Of a stretch of DNA of 64,000 nucleotides, positions 44,874 through 54,013 are shown piece after piece. The stretch is from assembly GCA_964538375.1 (NCBI GenBank), contig CAZIFQ010000012.1, forward strand, positions 24,587 through 88,586, read 5' to 3'. Under the pieces are notes generated by a model, which searched no databases, was not told the DNA's origin, and was given only the letters and a program-made list of their open reading frames with translations. Origin of the DNA: JAUUZQ01 sp964538375 (GTDB taxonomy: Bacteria > Bacteroidota > Bacteroidia > Bacteroidales > GCA-2748055). How positions within the stretch are numbered: the first letter of the stretch is position 1; the number at the start of each line of letters is the position of its first letter. The position numbers and the translations under genes were made by a program.

Positions 44874-45545
44874 ATGGCTTTTTCAAAAATATCATCTATC
44901 ATACTGTATGTGGTAGGAGTCCTCTCCATCGTGATTATGTTGTTCTTCTATATTGCACCGAATACGGTAAATATGAATGAACTGGAATTACGCGTTGAAG
45001 AATTGGCATCAGCTCCTGACATGCAGCCTATGGTTGCCCCGGTTGTTGATAGCGTAGCTGTTGACTCACTGGCTGCTACGGATGAAACGATAGCTGAAGC
45101 AGATTCAGCTGCCGCTCCTCCTGTAGTGGAAGAAGTAGAACCTATTAAAACAGCAACTGTTGAGAAAATTAATCTTAGAGATCATATGACAGGCTGGGAG
45201 TTTCTGGTATATAACCGTATCAACTTCTCTCTTGGCTGGGCATATATTCTTCTTTTACTCACCGCCCTTGCAGCTGTTTTGTTTCCTGTAATCAATCTGG
45301 TTACAAACGTGAAAGCGTTGATAAGAACATTGATAATTCTTGCAGGCGCAGCAGTACTTATACTTATTTCATATTTTGTACTTGCTGTTGGCACACCAAT
45401 TAACATCGTCGGATACGCCGGTACTGATAATTCAGATCCTGGCGTTCTGAAAATGGTAGGTACCAGTCTGTATTTAACTTACATCTTGTTCGGTGTAACC
45501 CTTTTATCAATACTCTATTCCGAAATTGCTAAATTATTCAAATAA
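44874..45545 (+). CDS. Membrane protein of exbBD operon, function unknown
   Basis: 223 residues with four hydrophobic segments (about 7-26, 118-138, 143-165, 195-215). Between helices 1 and 2 is a periplasmic or cytosolic stretch of about 85 residues rich in Ala, Val, Asp and Pro (DSVAVDSLAATDETIAEAD). Placed 11 bases after exbB and 49 before the first exbD, so it is very likely part of the complex or its assembly. Proteins at this place recur in Bacteroidales but I know of no assigned function. Confidence 0.8.
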   Translation: MAFSKISSIILYVVGVLSIVIMLFFYIAPNTVNMNELELRVEELASAPDMQPMVAPVVDSVAVDSLAATDETIAEADSAAAPPVVEEVEPIKTATVEKINLRDHMTGWEFLVYNRINFSLGWAYILLLLTALAAVLFPVINLVTNVKALIRTLIILAGAAVLILISYFVLAVGTPINIVGYAGTDNSDPGVLKMVGTSLYLTYILFGVTLLSILYSEIAKLFK

Positions 45546-45594
45546 TATATCCGGATCCCGATCTAGCATCGGGCTCCATTAAATAAGATACCTA

Positions 45595-46230
45595 ATGGCA
45601 AAAAGAGAATTACAAGAGATTAATGCAGGATCAATGGCTGACATTGCCTTCCTGTTGCTGATCTTCTTCCTGGTTGCCACCACCATGGACATTGATACGG
45701 GTATTACCAGACTTCTTCCTCCTATTCCTGAGAAGGATCAGGTTGACCAGGTCCAGATTAATAAACGTAATATTTTGGTTGTTCTGATCAACAGAACTAA
45801 TCAGCTCATGGTTCGTGGAGAGTTTGGAACTCGGATTGATGAGTTGAAAGACATCACCATGGAATTTTTTACCAATCCAGGAAACAATCCTGACCTTCCG
45901 GAAAAAGAAATTAAAGAGGTTAATTTCCCACCTGGAAGCTCAACATTACTACCAGCTGATGGCGTATGGAGAGGAAATGTGTCAAAAGGAGTGATATCAC
46001 TTCAAAATGACCGTTCAACTACATATGGCACATACCTGTCGGTTCAGAACGAACTTGTAGCTGCTGTTAATACACTTAGAAATGATTTTTGTAAGCAATA
46101 TTTTGATAAAGAATATGATGAATTGAATGAAAGTAATCCTATCGAAAAGGATATCAAGGACGGTATCAGAAAAATTTACAAAATGAACATCTCGGAAGCT
46201 ATACCAAAAGATATAGGAGGGCGAAAATAA
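45595..46230 (+). CDS. exbD: ExbD/TolR-type protein, first copy
   Basis: 211 residues. One membrane helix (about 16-33) in the ExbD signature NAGSMADIAFLLLIFFLVATT, in which the aspartate is the proton-carrying residue, followed by a periplasmic domain longer than in E. coli ExbD (141 residues). The extra length comes mostly from an insertion at about 110-180. Ends one base into the start of the second exbD. Confidence 0.92.
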   Translation: MAKRELQEINAGSMADIAFLLLIFFLVATTMDIDTGITRLLPPIPEKDQVDQVQINKRNILVVLINRTNQLMVRGEFGTRIDELKDITMEFFTNPGNNPDLPEKEIKEVNFPPGSSTLLPADGVWRGNVSKGVISLQNDRSTTYGTYLSVQNELVAAVNTLRNDFCKQYFDKEYDELNESNPIEKDIKDGIRKIYKMNISEAIPKDIGGRK

Positions 46231-46724
46231 TGGCAAAATTTAGTAGAACAAAAGGTAAGGGTGCACCGAAGATTAATACTTCGTCTCTACCTGATATTAT
46301 TTTCATGCTTCTCTTTTTCTTCATGGTGTCAACTACTATGAGAGAAACAGAAGTTTTTGTAAAAGTTAAAGTGCCGGAAGTAACAGAAGTAAAAAAACTG
46401 GAACAGAAATCACTTGTTAGCTATATCTATATAGGAAGACCTTCAAGGAGTTTGGAAAGTGTCTACGGTTCAGAGCCTATGATCCAGTTAAACGATAAGT
46501 TAGTAAATGTTGAAGGAATCCCTGCTGATGAAGTTCAGGATTTTGTGCTGTCTGAAAGGGAAGCTATGGCAGAAGATCAAAAAAACAAAATGGTAATTTC
46601 ATTAAGGATCGATAGTGATATTCCTATGGGTAAGGTGGACGATGTGAAGCAAGCGCTCAGAAAGGCAAAAGCTTTGATCATCAACTACTCTGCACGTAAA
46701 GACTATAGTAATAAAGGAAGATAA
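46230..46724 (+). CDS. exbD: ExbD/TolR-type protein, second copy
   Basis: 164 residues. Membrane helix with SSLPDIIFMLLFFFMVSTT near 17-35, again with the conserved aspartate, followed by a compact periplasmic domain ending in a typical VDDVKQALRKAKA helix. Translationally coupled to the first copy. Two different ExbD proteins would allow a heteromeric channel. The operon ends in a strong terminator. Confidence 0.92.
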   Translation: MAKFSRTKGKGAPKINTSSLPDIIFMLLFFFMVSTTMRETEVFVKVKVPEVTEVKKLEQKSLVSYIYIGRPSRSLESVYGSEPMIQLNDKLVNVEGIPADEVQDFVLSEREAMAEDQKNKMVISLRIDSDIPMGKVDDVKQALRKAKALIINYSARKDYSNKGR

Positions 46725-46743
46725 ATCACAACACTCTTATACT

Positions 46744-46778
46744 AAAAAAGCCGTCTCAATGAGATGGCTTTTTTTTTA
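46744..46778 (+). terminator. Terminator of exb operon
   Basis: AAAAAAGCCGTCTC pairs with GAGATGGCTTTTTT (one G-U) around an AAT loop, followed by a run of T residues. Confidence 0.9.
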
Positions 46779-46857
46779 TCCCGGATTAAAACCCTGGGCT
46801 CATGTTCTGCGATTCTGGGCAACTGAATTGGTCCGTACGCATGTCAGGATCGCTCAT

Positions 46858-47073
46858 TCATTTTTTACGCTCTTTTATTTTAAAAGTTTCCCTGTAGTTA
46901 AAGGCCGATCTGGCCACCAGGAAAACTATTGCACACAAGATCATTCCAATGGCCAGGTATATAAACATCCCGGGAAGCTCAATAGCTGCTATTAATGAAA
47001 GAATAAATAATACAGCGGTAGTTATTCCGGATACGATAGCCATCTTTCGGATAAATTCATCAGATAGGTTCAT
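46858..47073 (-). CDS. Small two-TM membrane protein after response regulator
   Basis: 71 residues with two membrane helices (about 12-30 and 35-55) and a basic tail (NYRETFKIKERKK). It starts 12 bases after the response regulator stop and is on the same strand, so it belongs to the two-component operon. No family recognised. A role as an accessory of the sensor kinase is inference. Confidence 0.72.
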   Translation of the reverse strand: MNLSDEFIRKMAIVSGITTAVLFILSLIAAIELPGMFIYLAIGMILCAIVFLVARSAFNYRETFKIKERKK

Positions 47074-47085
47074 TATTCTCTCTCT

Positions 47086-47784
47086 TTATTCCTCATCCAC
47101 TACAAGCTTATACCCCTTACCATGCACATTGATAATCTGAACAGAAGAATCTGGCCTCAGATATTTCCTAAGTTTAGTTATATAGACATCCATACTTCGC
47201 GCATTGAAGTAATTATCGTCGATCCAAATGGCTTTAAGTGCAAAATTTCGCTCGAGCACCTGGTTCATATTATTGCATAACAGCTTCAGTAGATCAGATT
47301 CCTTGGTTGTCAATTTTTGTGTAATATCACCCTCCCGTAACTCCTGCTTCTTCGAATCAAAGATAAATTTTCCAACGGTCCACTCCCGCTGGTCTATTCC
47401 TTTGCCTCCTTTTGTCCTTCGCAGAATGGCCTCTAATCTGAACAGCAGCTCCTCCATGCTAAATGGCTTAGTGATATAATCATCTGCACCCAATGAGAAA
47501 CCTTCCAGTACATCATCCTTCAGGGACTTCGCAGTTAAGAAGATAATGGGAATGGAATTGTTGAGCATCCTAATCTCCGAAGCAAGTGTGAATCCATCTT
47601 TAATAGGCATCATTACATCGAATATGCAAAGGTCATAATGATACTGCTCAAAATAGCGAAATGCCCGTTCACCATTCGTTACCCAATCGGTTTCATAATT
47701 CTTGGCCACTAAATACTCCTGTAGAAGAGAACCAAGATTTTCATCATCCTCTGCAAGCAGAACTCGCGTTTTTAATTCATTCAT
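47086..47784 (-). CDS. OmpR-family response regulator
   Basis: 232 residues. Receiver domain (about 5-120) with phospho-acceptor Asp56 in IFDVMMP, conserved Lys in FLTAKS near 85-90 and a TKPF region near 108. A trans_reg_C winged-helix DNA-binding domain follows (about 135-230), ending VINVHGKGYKLVVDEE. Paired with the sensor kinase upstream (62-base gap). Confidence 0.95.
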   Translation of the reverse strand: MNELKTRVLLAEDDENLGSLLQEYLVAKNYETDWVTNGERAFRYFEQYHYDLCIFDVMMPIKDGFTLASEIRMLNNSIPIIFLTAKSLKDDVLEGFSLGADDYITKPFSMEELLFRLEAILRRTKGGKGIDQREWTVGKFIFDSKKQELREGDITQKLTTKESDLLKLLCNNMNQVLERNFALKAIWIDDNYFNARSMDVYITKLRKYLRPDSSVQIINVHGKGYKLVVDEE

Positions 47785-47846
47785 CGCTATAAATTTTATT
47801 CTATTTTATCAGAAGCCGATCATCCCAATATATACGCGGAAACAGA

Positions 47847-49430
47847 TCAACGCTGATTATTTTCTGAACATAATGGAATCTTAAGATCAAATTGAGTTCC
47901 ATTTCCCAGCTCACTGGCACAACTTATGGTTCCCCCATGTTGTTCCACAATCAGTTTTACGTAACTCAAGCCCAATCCAAACCCCCTTACATCGTGTACA
48001 TTTCCCGTTGAAACACGGAAAAATTTATCAAAGATTTTTTTCTGATTCTCTTTACTTATTCCAATACCATTGTCTTTTATACTAAACCTGAAGATTGATT
48101 CCTCAATGTACGATTTTACCTTAACCACCGGCAATTCCGGGCTGTATTTTACAGCATTATCGAAGAGGTTCGTAATTACATTGGTCAGGTGAACCCTGTC
48201 CCCGGATACAATACTTTCATCAGCTTCCAGCGAACATTCCATCTTCCCCTTATTGTTCTCCAATTGCAACTTGAAGTTCTGCACCACCGTAGATATAAGA
48301 TCATGCATATCCACTTCGCTTTTCTTCAGGATCAAATGTCCCTGGTCGAAAACAGCCATTTGCAGCACTTTCTCAACCTGGTAACCCAATCTTTTACTTT
48401 CTGTCTGTATAATCCGCGATATATTATCAGTATTCTTTTTATCCGGAGAAATAGACTTATCATTCAGCATTTGAGAAGCCAGGCTGATTGTTGAAATTGG
48501 AGTTTTCAATTCGTGCGTCATGTTATTAACAAAGTCGTTCTTTATCTCCGAAAGCCGCTTTTGCCGGTATATAACATAAAGTGTAAAAGAAAAAATAACA
48601 ACAATAACCAGGGTTAGAATCATGGATAAACTCGCTAGCATACCAATCGAGCCCTTAACCATTTCCCGTTGTCCGGGAAAATAAATATAGAGGTAGGTAT
48701 TCTTTTCGTGAAGCTTATCACTCAATAAACTTGTTCGATAAATGTAATGATCTGTTCTCTTATCAAAATGATCAGTTAAATAAACCTCCATCTTATTGTT
48801 CTCCAGGATAGCGTATTCATATTCGAGATCAATGCCTCTGTCTAATAAATTACTAATCAGTATTTTATCAAATTGTTTTTTGTCAATTCTCTGTTCAAAA
48901 GAAATCTCCTCAAGAAGCATTTTCTTCATTACTTTTTTTACCAGAATCTCCTGTTCCAGGAGAGATTTCTCTATTTTCCTGATGTCTATGCCGCCTTCAA
49001 CACCACTAAGAAAAATGGTATCACTGCCTTTTTTTCCCTTTTGAGTTACTACAAAGATCGTGTCATTGATAAGCTCAATCTTCTGCTCCATATACTTCTC
49101 ACCCTCCGGCAATATAAGCGGTACATCCAACTTCTCATTGTCACCCTCAAGATATATAGAACCTTTTTGATCGTCATCTACAATTACATTCCATGTAACT
49201 TCCTTATTCTCATCTGCTTCTTCATCCTGGATAATCTTTTGCATATGATCAGAAGTATAGTAACTCTCCAGCTGCCTTGACACGTCCGCCAGCGTATTAT
49301 TAACCAGCTGCTTGAACTGCTTTTCCTTTAAATCAGCTGCACTCTTTATCCAAAAAATCTGAAGTAATATCAGACCAAGCATAGCCAGGCTCAAGGCAAT
49401 AGTTAATATCCAAAGTATTCGTTTACTCAT
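47847..49430 (-). CDS. Membrane sensor histidine kinase
   Basis: 527 residues. TM1 at about 5-27, a periplasmic sensor region of about 230 residues without recognised family and rich in charged residues, TM2 at about 263-287, then HisKA with FVNNMTHELKTPIS (His near 306) and HATPase with NLFDNAVKYSP, DNGIGIS and GFGLGLSYVK. Architecture of the RprX/BaeS-like kinases of Bacteroidota. Partner regulator directly downstream; acidic secreted protein divergently upstream. Confidence 0.95.
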   Translation of the reverse strand: MSKRILWILTIALSLAMLGLILLQIFWIKSAADLKEKQFKQLVNNTLADVSRQLESYYTSDHMQKIIQDEEADENKEVTWNVIVDDDQKGSIYLEGDNEKLDVPLILPEGEKYMEQKIELINDTIFVVTQKGKKGSDTIFLSGVEGGIDIRKIEKSLLEQEILVKKVMKKMLLEEISFEQRIDKKQFDKILISNLLDRGIDLEYEYAILENNKMEVYLTDHFDKRTDHYIYRTSLLSDKLHEKNTYLYIYFPGQREMVKGSIGMLASLSMILTLVIVVIFSFTLYVIYRQKRLSEIKNDFVNNMTHELKTPISTISLASQMLNDKSISPDKKNTDNISRIIQTESKRLGYQVEKVLQMAVFDQGHLILKKSEVDMHDLISTVVQNFKLQLENNKGKMECSLEADESIVSGDRVHLTNVITNLFDNAVKYSPELPVVKVKSYIEESIFRFSIKDNGIGISKENQKKIFDKFFRVSTGNVHDVRGFGLGLSYVKLIVEQHGGTISCASELGNGTQFDLKIPLCSENNQR

Positions 49431-49434
49431 ATCA

Positions 49435-49442
49435 CAAAGATA
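49435..49442 (-). promoter_or_regulatory. Candidate -7 element of the two-component operon
   Basis: Minus strand reads TATCTTTG, a full TAnnTTTG match, only four bases before the kinase ATG, giving a nearly leaderless transcript. Confidence 0.45.
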
Positions 49443-49518
49443 GAACTACTTATTCATGTAAAATCAATGGTTTAACAATCTTTAACATCTGTTAAATCTT
49501 ACTAACTATATTCTGTCG

Positions 49519-49526
49519 TAGATTTG
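49519..49526 (+). promoter_or_regulatory. Candidate -7 element for the acidic secreted protein
   Basis: TAGATTTG matches TAnnTTTG completely, 27 bases before the ATG at 49554. The stretch just upstream (49470-49500) has TTTAACA repeats (TTTAACAATC, TTTAACATCT, GTTAAATC) that could be binding sites for the divergent OmpR-type regulator. Confidence 0.5.
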
Positions 49527-49553
49527 CTTCAGAACATATTAAAACATCTATCA

Positions 49554-50162
49554 ATGAAAAAACATTTACAACTAAGCGCTATTCTTCTGGCAATGGGTGT
49601 ATTCCTTTCTGCCCAGGAAACGACAGAAGTATCTGTTAAAGTCACCAAAGATGGCAAGGTAGTAAAAGATACTACCTATACATTTGATGATGTTAAAGAA
49701 GCTAAAAATGCAGTACACATGTTGGAGGCAATGGAATCAGATGACCTGGATCTCTATTTTACTGATTCAAACAAACATGATATCCATATGGATAAAGATG
49801 GGAATATCAAGAAACATGCTAAACATGTAGTTTTCATTTCAGAAGATGGGCAGAAAGTGGAAAAAGTTGATGGAAGTAATATGAAAGTGATTGTAAAAGA
49901 AATTGAAGATGGTGATTTTGCTGGTGGGAAGAAGAAAGTGATGAAAAAAGAGATTATCGTAATCAGTGATAGTGAAGAAGGTGAAGATATTGAATGGACC
50001 ATAATTGAAGATGAAGACGGGGAAAACGTGGAAGTAATTGTAATTAAGAAGAATAAAGACAGTGATGAAGATATTAATGTCGAGCTTATAATGAAGGAGA
50101 AGCAGGAAAAGAAGATGAAGGAAGAGAAGCCGATGAAGAAAAAAGTAAAAAAGGAAAAATAG
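49554..50162 (+). CDS. Acidic/lysine-rich secreted protein, unknown
   Basis: 202 residues from the ATG at 49554; a longer start at 49524 is less likely because the signal peptide then begins late. Signal peptide about 1-20 ending FLSAQ. The mature protein is dominated by Asp, Glu and Lys (DGKVVKDTTY, EDGDFAGGKKKVMKKEI, DEDGENVEV) and ends in a Lys-rich tail (EEKPMKKKVKKEK). It has several similar beta-hairpin-like stretches but no recognised domain. Divergent from a sensor kinase operon, so a plausible target or ligand of it. A strong terminator follows. Confidence 0.78.
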   Translation: MKKHLQLSAILLAMGVFLSAQETTEVSVKVTKDGKVVKDTTYTFDDVKEAKNAVHMLEAMESDDLDLYFTDSNKHDIHMDKDGNIKKHAKHVVFISEDGQKVEKVDGSNMKVIVKEIEDGDFAGGKKKVMKKEIIVISDSEEGEDIEWTIIEDEDGENVEVIVIKKNKDSDEDINVELIMKEKQEKKMKEEKPMKKKVKKEK

Positions 50163-50194
50163 ATAGAGTTTTAGGTTTAGGTTTAGGGTGATTC

Positions 50195-50227
50195 AAAGGT
50201 CGTTCACGAAAGTGAGCGGCCTTTTTT
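50195..50227 (+). terminator. Terminator with GAAA tetraloop
   Basis: AAAGGTCGTTCAC (50195-50207) pairs with GTGAGCGGCCTTT (50212-50224), 13 bp with two G-U pairs, around a GAAA loop and followed by T residues. Confidence 0.9.
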
Positions 50228-50309
50228 CTTTACAGCTAATTGAATATATTCGCTTAGTATTATTCATCCTTAAGTAAATAGTAACTACTTAATACAAGAG
50301 TGCAACTAA

Positions 50310-51542
50310 ATGCGATCTTCGGAAGCCCATAAGATCCTGGGGATAAAATCTGGTGCAAGCGAAAAGGAAATAAAAAAAACCTTTCGGAAACTGGCATTGA
50401 AGTATCATCCCGACCACAACAAGGCCAGTAACGCTGAAGCGAAATTTCAGGAAATCGCAATGGCGTACCATTACCTTCTTGAAGCAGACGAGGATGAAGG
50501 AATGGCTGACTATGTAAGCAGAGCTGCAGCCAATGATATTGTCCGGAAGGAAAAACAAAAAGTACGGGAACATGCTGAAAGGAAGCGAAGAAAACAGAGG
50601 GAGGCGGAAGAGCGTTTTAGAAAGAGTGAGCTCTATGACGTACTACTCTTACTGAAGTATATATTCAACGGCTCGCTCCTTATTTTTAGCTTCGCTGCGA
50701 TTGTTGCTCCATTTGTTCTGGCAATTGTAATAGAGCCAGTTGTTCTTGCTGCTACCATCTATTTTGTCATTATAGGAGCATTTCTTCTTTGGTATATTTA
50801 CGAAAGAAGGAAGACCTGGTTTAAATTGGGGAAATTCAACACAACCCGGGAAAAACTATTGAATGCATTTCGAGTACCTGATGAAAAACCATCCAGTGAT
50901 TTTTGCTGTTATGCCCCAAAATTACATGCCAGTGGTTCTGCATACACCATTGATTTGATCAAAATACTGGATATAAAAGTGTCCTCATCCGGGGCCATGA
51001 ATCATGAAGCTAAATACAAGCGAAAAGTAAAAAAAGTAGTTCTTCCACGAAGTGCTAAAGCCCAATTCTGGCACAGGATGAGCTCATTTATCAAACTACT
51101 GACTATCCTGGGTTTCACACTGTTCTTTCCAGTAAGTAGTATCTTATGGCGACTTATTGCCGGACTATTTTTCGGAGGATTGTTCTCCATAGTCGTATTG
51201 AAATTTGTCAGCGTGAAATCCAAGACTTCTTACCTGTTTACTTATGCTTTAATTTTTAAAGCAATGATTTGGATTGGGGCCCTGCTGAGTATAAGTTATT
51301 TTGGCCCGGGATTTAACATCAGCATATCTGGCTATCTCCTTCTTGTGCTTGCCGGACTGTTTTTTCTCCTTGACATGCTTTTTGATCTTATTTTCGGACT
51401 CTTTCCTTTTTACAAAAAGATGCAGGGACCTGTTCTTCCCCAGGGAAAAGTACTTCGTTCACTATACAGAGATGGATATCAAAATTCCCAGGAGTTTCCG
51501 ATTTATTCGGTTCTGTATCCTTTGGTGCGTTGGCTTTTTTAG
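50310..51542 (+). CDS. J-domain membrane protein
   Basis: 410 residues. An N-terminal J domain (about 1-65) has AHKILGIKSGASEKEIKKTF and the DnaK-stimulating HPD motif in YHPDHNKAS near 33. A charged linker (about 70-110, RKEKQKVREHAERKRRKQRE) leads to a membrane part with about six helices in two groups (about 113-165 and 255-365). No zinc-finger or client domain, so it is a type III J protein recruiting DnaK to the membrane. Partner process is unknown. Ends three bases from a convergent stop codon. Confidence 0.85.
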   Translation: MRSSEAHKILGIKSGASEKEIKKTFRKLALKYHPDHNKASNAEAKFQEIAMAYHYLLEADEDEGMADYVSRAAANDIVRKEKQKVREHAERKRRKQREAEERFRKSELYDVLLLLKYIFNGSLLIFSFAAIVAPFVLAIVIEPVVLAATIYFVIIGAFLLWYIYERRKTWFKLGKFNTTREKLLNAFRVPDEKPSSDFCCYAPKLHASGSAYTIDLIKILDIKVSSSGAMNHEAKYKRKVKKVVLPRSAKAQFWHRMSSFIKLLTILGFTLFFPVSSILWRLIAGLFFGGLFSIVVLKFVSVKSKTSYLFTYALIFKAMIWIGALLSISYFGPGFNISISGYLLLVLAGLFFLLDMLFDLIFGLFPFYKKMQGPVLPQGKVLRSLYRDGYQNSQEFPIYSVLYPLVRWLF

Positions 51543-51545
51543 GAT

Positions 51546-51974
51546 TTACCAGAGCTGAAGCCGGTCTTTTTCCTTCACCCTGCCAAGGTCAACAGGAACG
51601 CACAAACGTATCGCATCAAGCGAATTCAAGCGATTTACCAGCACAGAAATATCATCCTGGACAAGATCACCCTGTATATGGAGGAGAAAATCAATGTTTT
51701 TCAGATCAGCAAGGAAATGACCTGTGCCACATCGGTTTCCTATAATACGATATACAAGCATGGAATTTTCATCGTCGAATTGAAACAAGGAAAACTCCTG
51801 GTCTTCATTCAATTTCTTATGAAATATTACCAGGTTATCTGTTTTTAAAAATGACATCCTAAACTGGTCATTGATTAACCAGCATAGTTTATAATCCGGC
51901 TCATCAGTCGAGATACCCAGGAGGCAATAATTCTCCTCCATGGAAACAGATAATTTATGTTTTTTCCTATTCAA
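51546..51974 (-). CDS. IPExxxVDY-like small protein
   Basis: 142 residues, cytosolic. Segments such as NYCLLGISTDEPDYKLCWLIN, and DFLLHIQGD near the C-terminal third, resemble the Bacteroidota IPExxxVDY family, which is commonly found next to rnc and fabF as here. The name-giving C-terminal motif is not clear in this sequence (it reads IRLCVPVDLG), so the call is tentative. Function of the family is unknown. Probably cotranscribed with rnc (40-base gap). Confidence 0.65.
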   Translation of the reverse strand: MNRKKHKLSVSMEENYCLLGISTDEPDYKLCWLINDQFRMSFLKTDNLVIFHKKLNEDQEFSLFQFDDENSMLVYRIIGNRCGTGHFLADLKNIDFLLHIQGDLVQDDISVLVNRLNSLDAIRLCVPVDLGRVKEKDRLQLW

Positions 51975-52014
51975 ACTTAATGTTTTGTTAAGGTAAATTT
52001 AAGGAATTGGAAAA

Positions 52015-52743
52015 TTATTTAGAAATGCTGTTTAACGCAACTTTTGCTGCCTGTTGCTCAGCTTCTTTTTTGGAATTTCCCCTTCCTGATCCAAGTAGCT
52101 CCTCATTGAGCATAAGGTTCGACATAAATACCGGAACCTTATCTTTGTCCTTCCCTTCTTCAAAACTCTTAAAAACAATATCCTGTTTATTCTTCTGGGC
52201 CCATTCAATGATTTGACTCTTGTAATCAGAATCTTTCTCTGCCAGTTTACTAAGATCAATATGTCTCTTCACCATTCTTTTCCTGAAAAACTTCTTTGCT
52301 TTTGGGAATCCCCGATCGAGATAAATAGCTCCTATCAATGCCTCTAAAGCGTTGCCATAAAGATGTCTTGAAGTGTTTTCCGGGTGTGAGCTGGAGGTAA
52401 TCATCATTGGAATTCCCATATTAATGGCAGTGGAATCTAATTGTTTCCGTTTGACAATCCTGGCCCTGAGCTTGCTCAAGAAACCCTCATCACTGGTTTC
52501 AAATTTCAGGAAAAGAAATTCTGCCACTATGGCTCCTAACACAGCATCGCCCAGGTATTCTAAGCGCTCATTATTGATCCTGTTTCCATTGGTCAATTTT
52601 ACCGATGCTGACTTATGGGTAAAAGCCTTTTTGTATAAAGAAATTTTTGCAGGCAAAAATCCCAGTATACGGACTAAATTGAAAAAGAAATCCCTGTCTT
52701 TGTGAAATAGATAATAAACAATGTTGAAGATTCCCTGCAACAT
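52015..52743 (-). CDS. rnc: Ribonuclease III
   Basis: 242 residues. Cleaves double-stranded RNA in rRNA processing and decay. Seen: RNase III signature NERLEYLGDAVLGAIVAEFLF near 57-77 with catalytic Glu and Asp, a second acidic motif NALEALIGAIYLDRG near 125-139, and a C-terminal dsRBD (about 170-240) with GSGRGNSKKEAEQQAAKVAL. Starts directly at the fabF stop codon with no gap, as in many bacteria. Confidence 0.96.
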   Translation of the reverse strand: MLQGIFNIVYYLFHKDRDFFFNLVRILGFLPAKISLYKKAFTHKSASVKLTNGNRINNERLEYLGDAVLGAIVAEFLFLKFETSDEGFLSKLRARIVKRKQLDSTAINMGIPMMITSSSHPENTSRHLYGNALEALIGAIYLDRGFPKAKKFFRKRMVKRHIDLSKLAEKDSDYKSQIIEWAQKNKQDIVFKSFEEGKDKDKVPVFMSNLMLNEELLGSGRGNSKKEAEQQAAKVALNSISK

Positions 52744-53991
52744 TTATTCATCGTATTTTCTGAATACAACTGATGTGTTATGACCTCCGAATCCAAATGT
52801 GTTGCTTATACCCACTGTAATATCACGCTTCTGGGCAACATTTGGTGTCAGATTCAATTTAGGATCAATTTCAGGATCTAATGTTTTAAGGTTGATTGTT
52901 GGAGGTGCGATACCATTTCTTATGGCAAGTATAACAACTAATGCTTCAACTGCTCCTGCAGCACCAAGCAAGTGTCCTGTCATAGATTTTGTTGAGCTGA
53001 TATTCATCTCATACGCATGCTCACCAAATACTTCTTTAATCGCTCTTGCTTCAGAAATATCCCCTAATGGAGTTGCAGTACCATGCACATTTACATAATC
53101 TACATCCTTAGGATCAATCTTTGCTTCTCTAATTGCATTTTTCATCACAAGTTTAGCTCCTCGTCCTTCCGGGTGCGGTGCTGTTAGGTGATAAGCATCT
53201 GCAGAAAGGCCGCTACCAATTAGTTCCGCATAGATATAAGCACCTCTCTTCCTGGCATGTTCCAACTCTTCAAGAATGAGTCCACCACCACCTTCACCAA
53301 TAACAAAACCATCCCTGGTTGCGTCGAATGGCCTGGAAGCAGTTTTATACTCCTCATTATTTTTCGACATGGCCTGCATGGAATTAAATCCACCAATGCC
53401 AACTGGTCCGGCTGCCGCTTCAGAGCCACCTGCAATAAACAGGTCAGCATGGTCAAGCCGAATCAGGTTAAAAGCATCAATAAGTGCATTTGTAGATGAG
53501 GCACATGCTGACACGGTACCATAATTTGGTCCCTGGAAGTTGTACTTCATTGACATCATTCCTGCTGCGATGTCTGAGATCATCTTAGGAATAAAAAAAG
53601 GGCTAAACCTGGGAACTTCATTGCCCTCCAGGAAGCCCTTAATTTCTTGCGTAAATGTCTCGATCCCCCCAATACCTGACGCCCAGATAATACCTGCACG
53701 TTCACAGTCAATATCCGCATCAGCCAAACCAGCTTGCTGGTATGCCTGGTCAGCGGCAATTAATCCATATTGGGCATATGGATCCATTTTACGAGCTTCC
53801 TTGCGATCGAAGTAATCCAGCGGATCATAATCCTTCAGATGGCAAGCAAACTTAGTTTTAAAATTTTCTGTATTGAAACGGGTAATTAGCTCAGCTCCGC
53901 TGACTCCATTTACCAAGTTTTTCCAAAACTCGTCAACAGTTTTACCAATTGGAGTCAAAGCCCCCATACCAGTTACAACAACTCGTCTCAT
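52744..53991 (-). CDS. fabF: 3-oxoacyl-ACP synthase II
   Basis: 415 residues. Elongates fatty acids by condensing malonyl-ACP with acyl-ACP. Seen: catalytic Cys in VSACASSTNALIDAF near 163, the two histidines in NVHGTATPLGD near 303 and SMTGHLLGAAGAVEAL near 340, and the closing NTFGFGGHNTSVVF. Full length. Middle gene of acpP-fabF-rnc. Confidence 0.97.
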   Translation of the reverse strand: MRRVVVTGMGALTPIGKTVDEFWKNLVNGVSGAELITRFNTENFKTKFACHLKDYDPLDYFDRKEARKMDPYAQYGLIAADQAYQQAGLADADIDCERAGIIWASGIGGIETFTQEIKGFLEGNEVPRFSPFFIPKMISDIAAGMMSMKYNFQGPNYGTVSACASSTNALIDAFNLIRLDHADLFIAGGSEAAAGPVGIGGFNSMQAMSKNNEEYKTASRPFDATRDGFVIGEGGGGLILEELEHARKRGAYIYAELIGSGLSADAYHLTAPHPEGRGAKLVMKNAIREAKIDPKDVDYVNVHGTATPLGDISEARAIKEVFGEHAYEMNISSTKSMTGHLLGAAGAVEALVVILAIRNGIAPPTINLKTLDPEIDPKLNLTPNVAQKRDITVGISNTFGFGGHNTSVVFRKYDE

Positions 53992-54013
53992 TTCAAAACA
54001 TTTTTACGCGTTC

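Noticed and set aside
50170..50189. Telomere-like TTTAGG repeats after the acidic secreted protein
   Set aside because: Only three units (TTAGGT, TTAGGT, TTAGGG); too short to mean more than chance or slippage beside the terminator.
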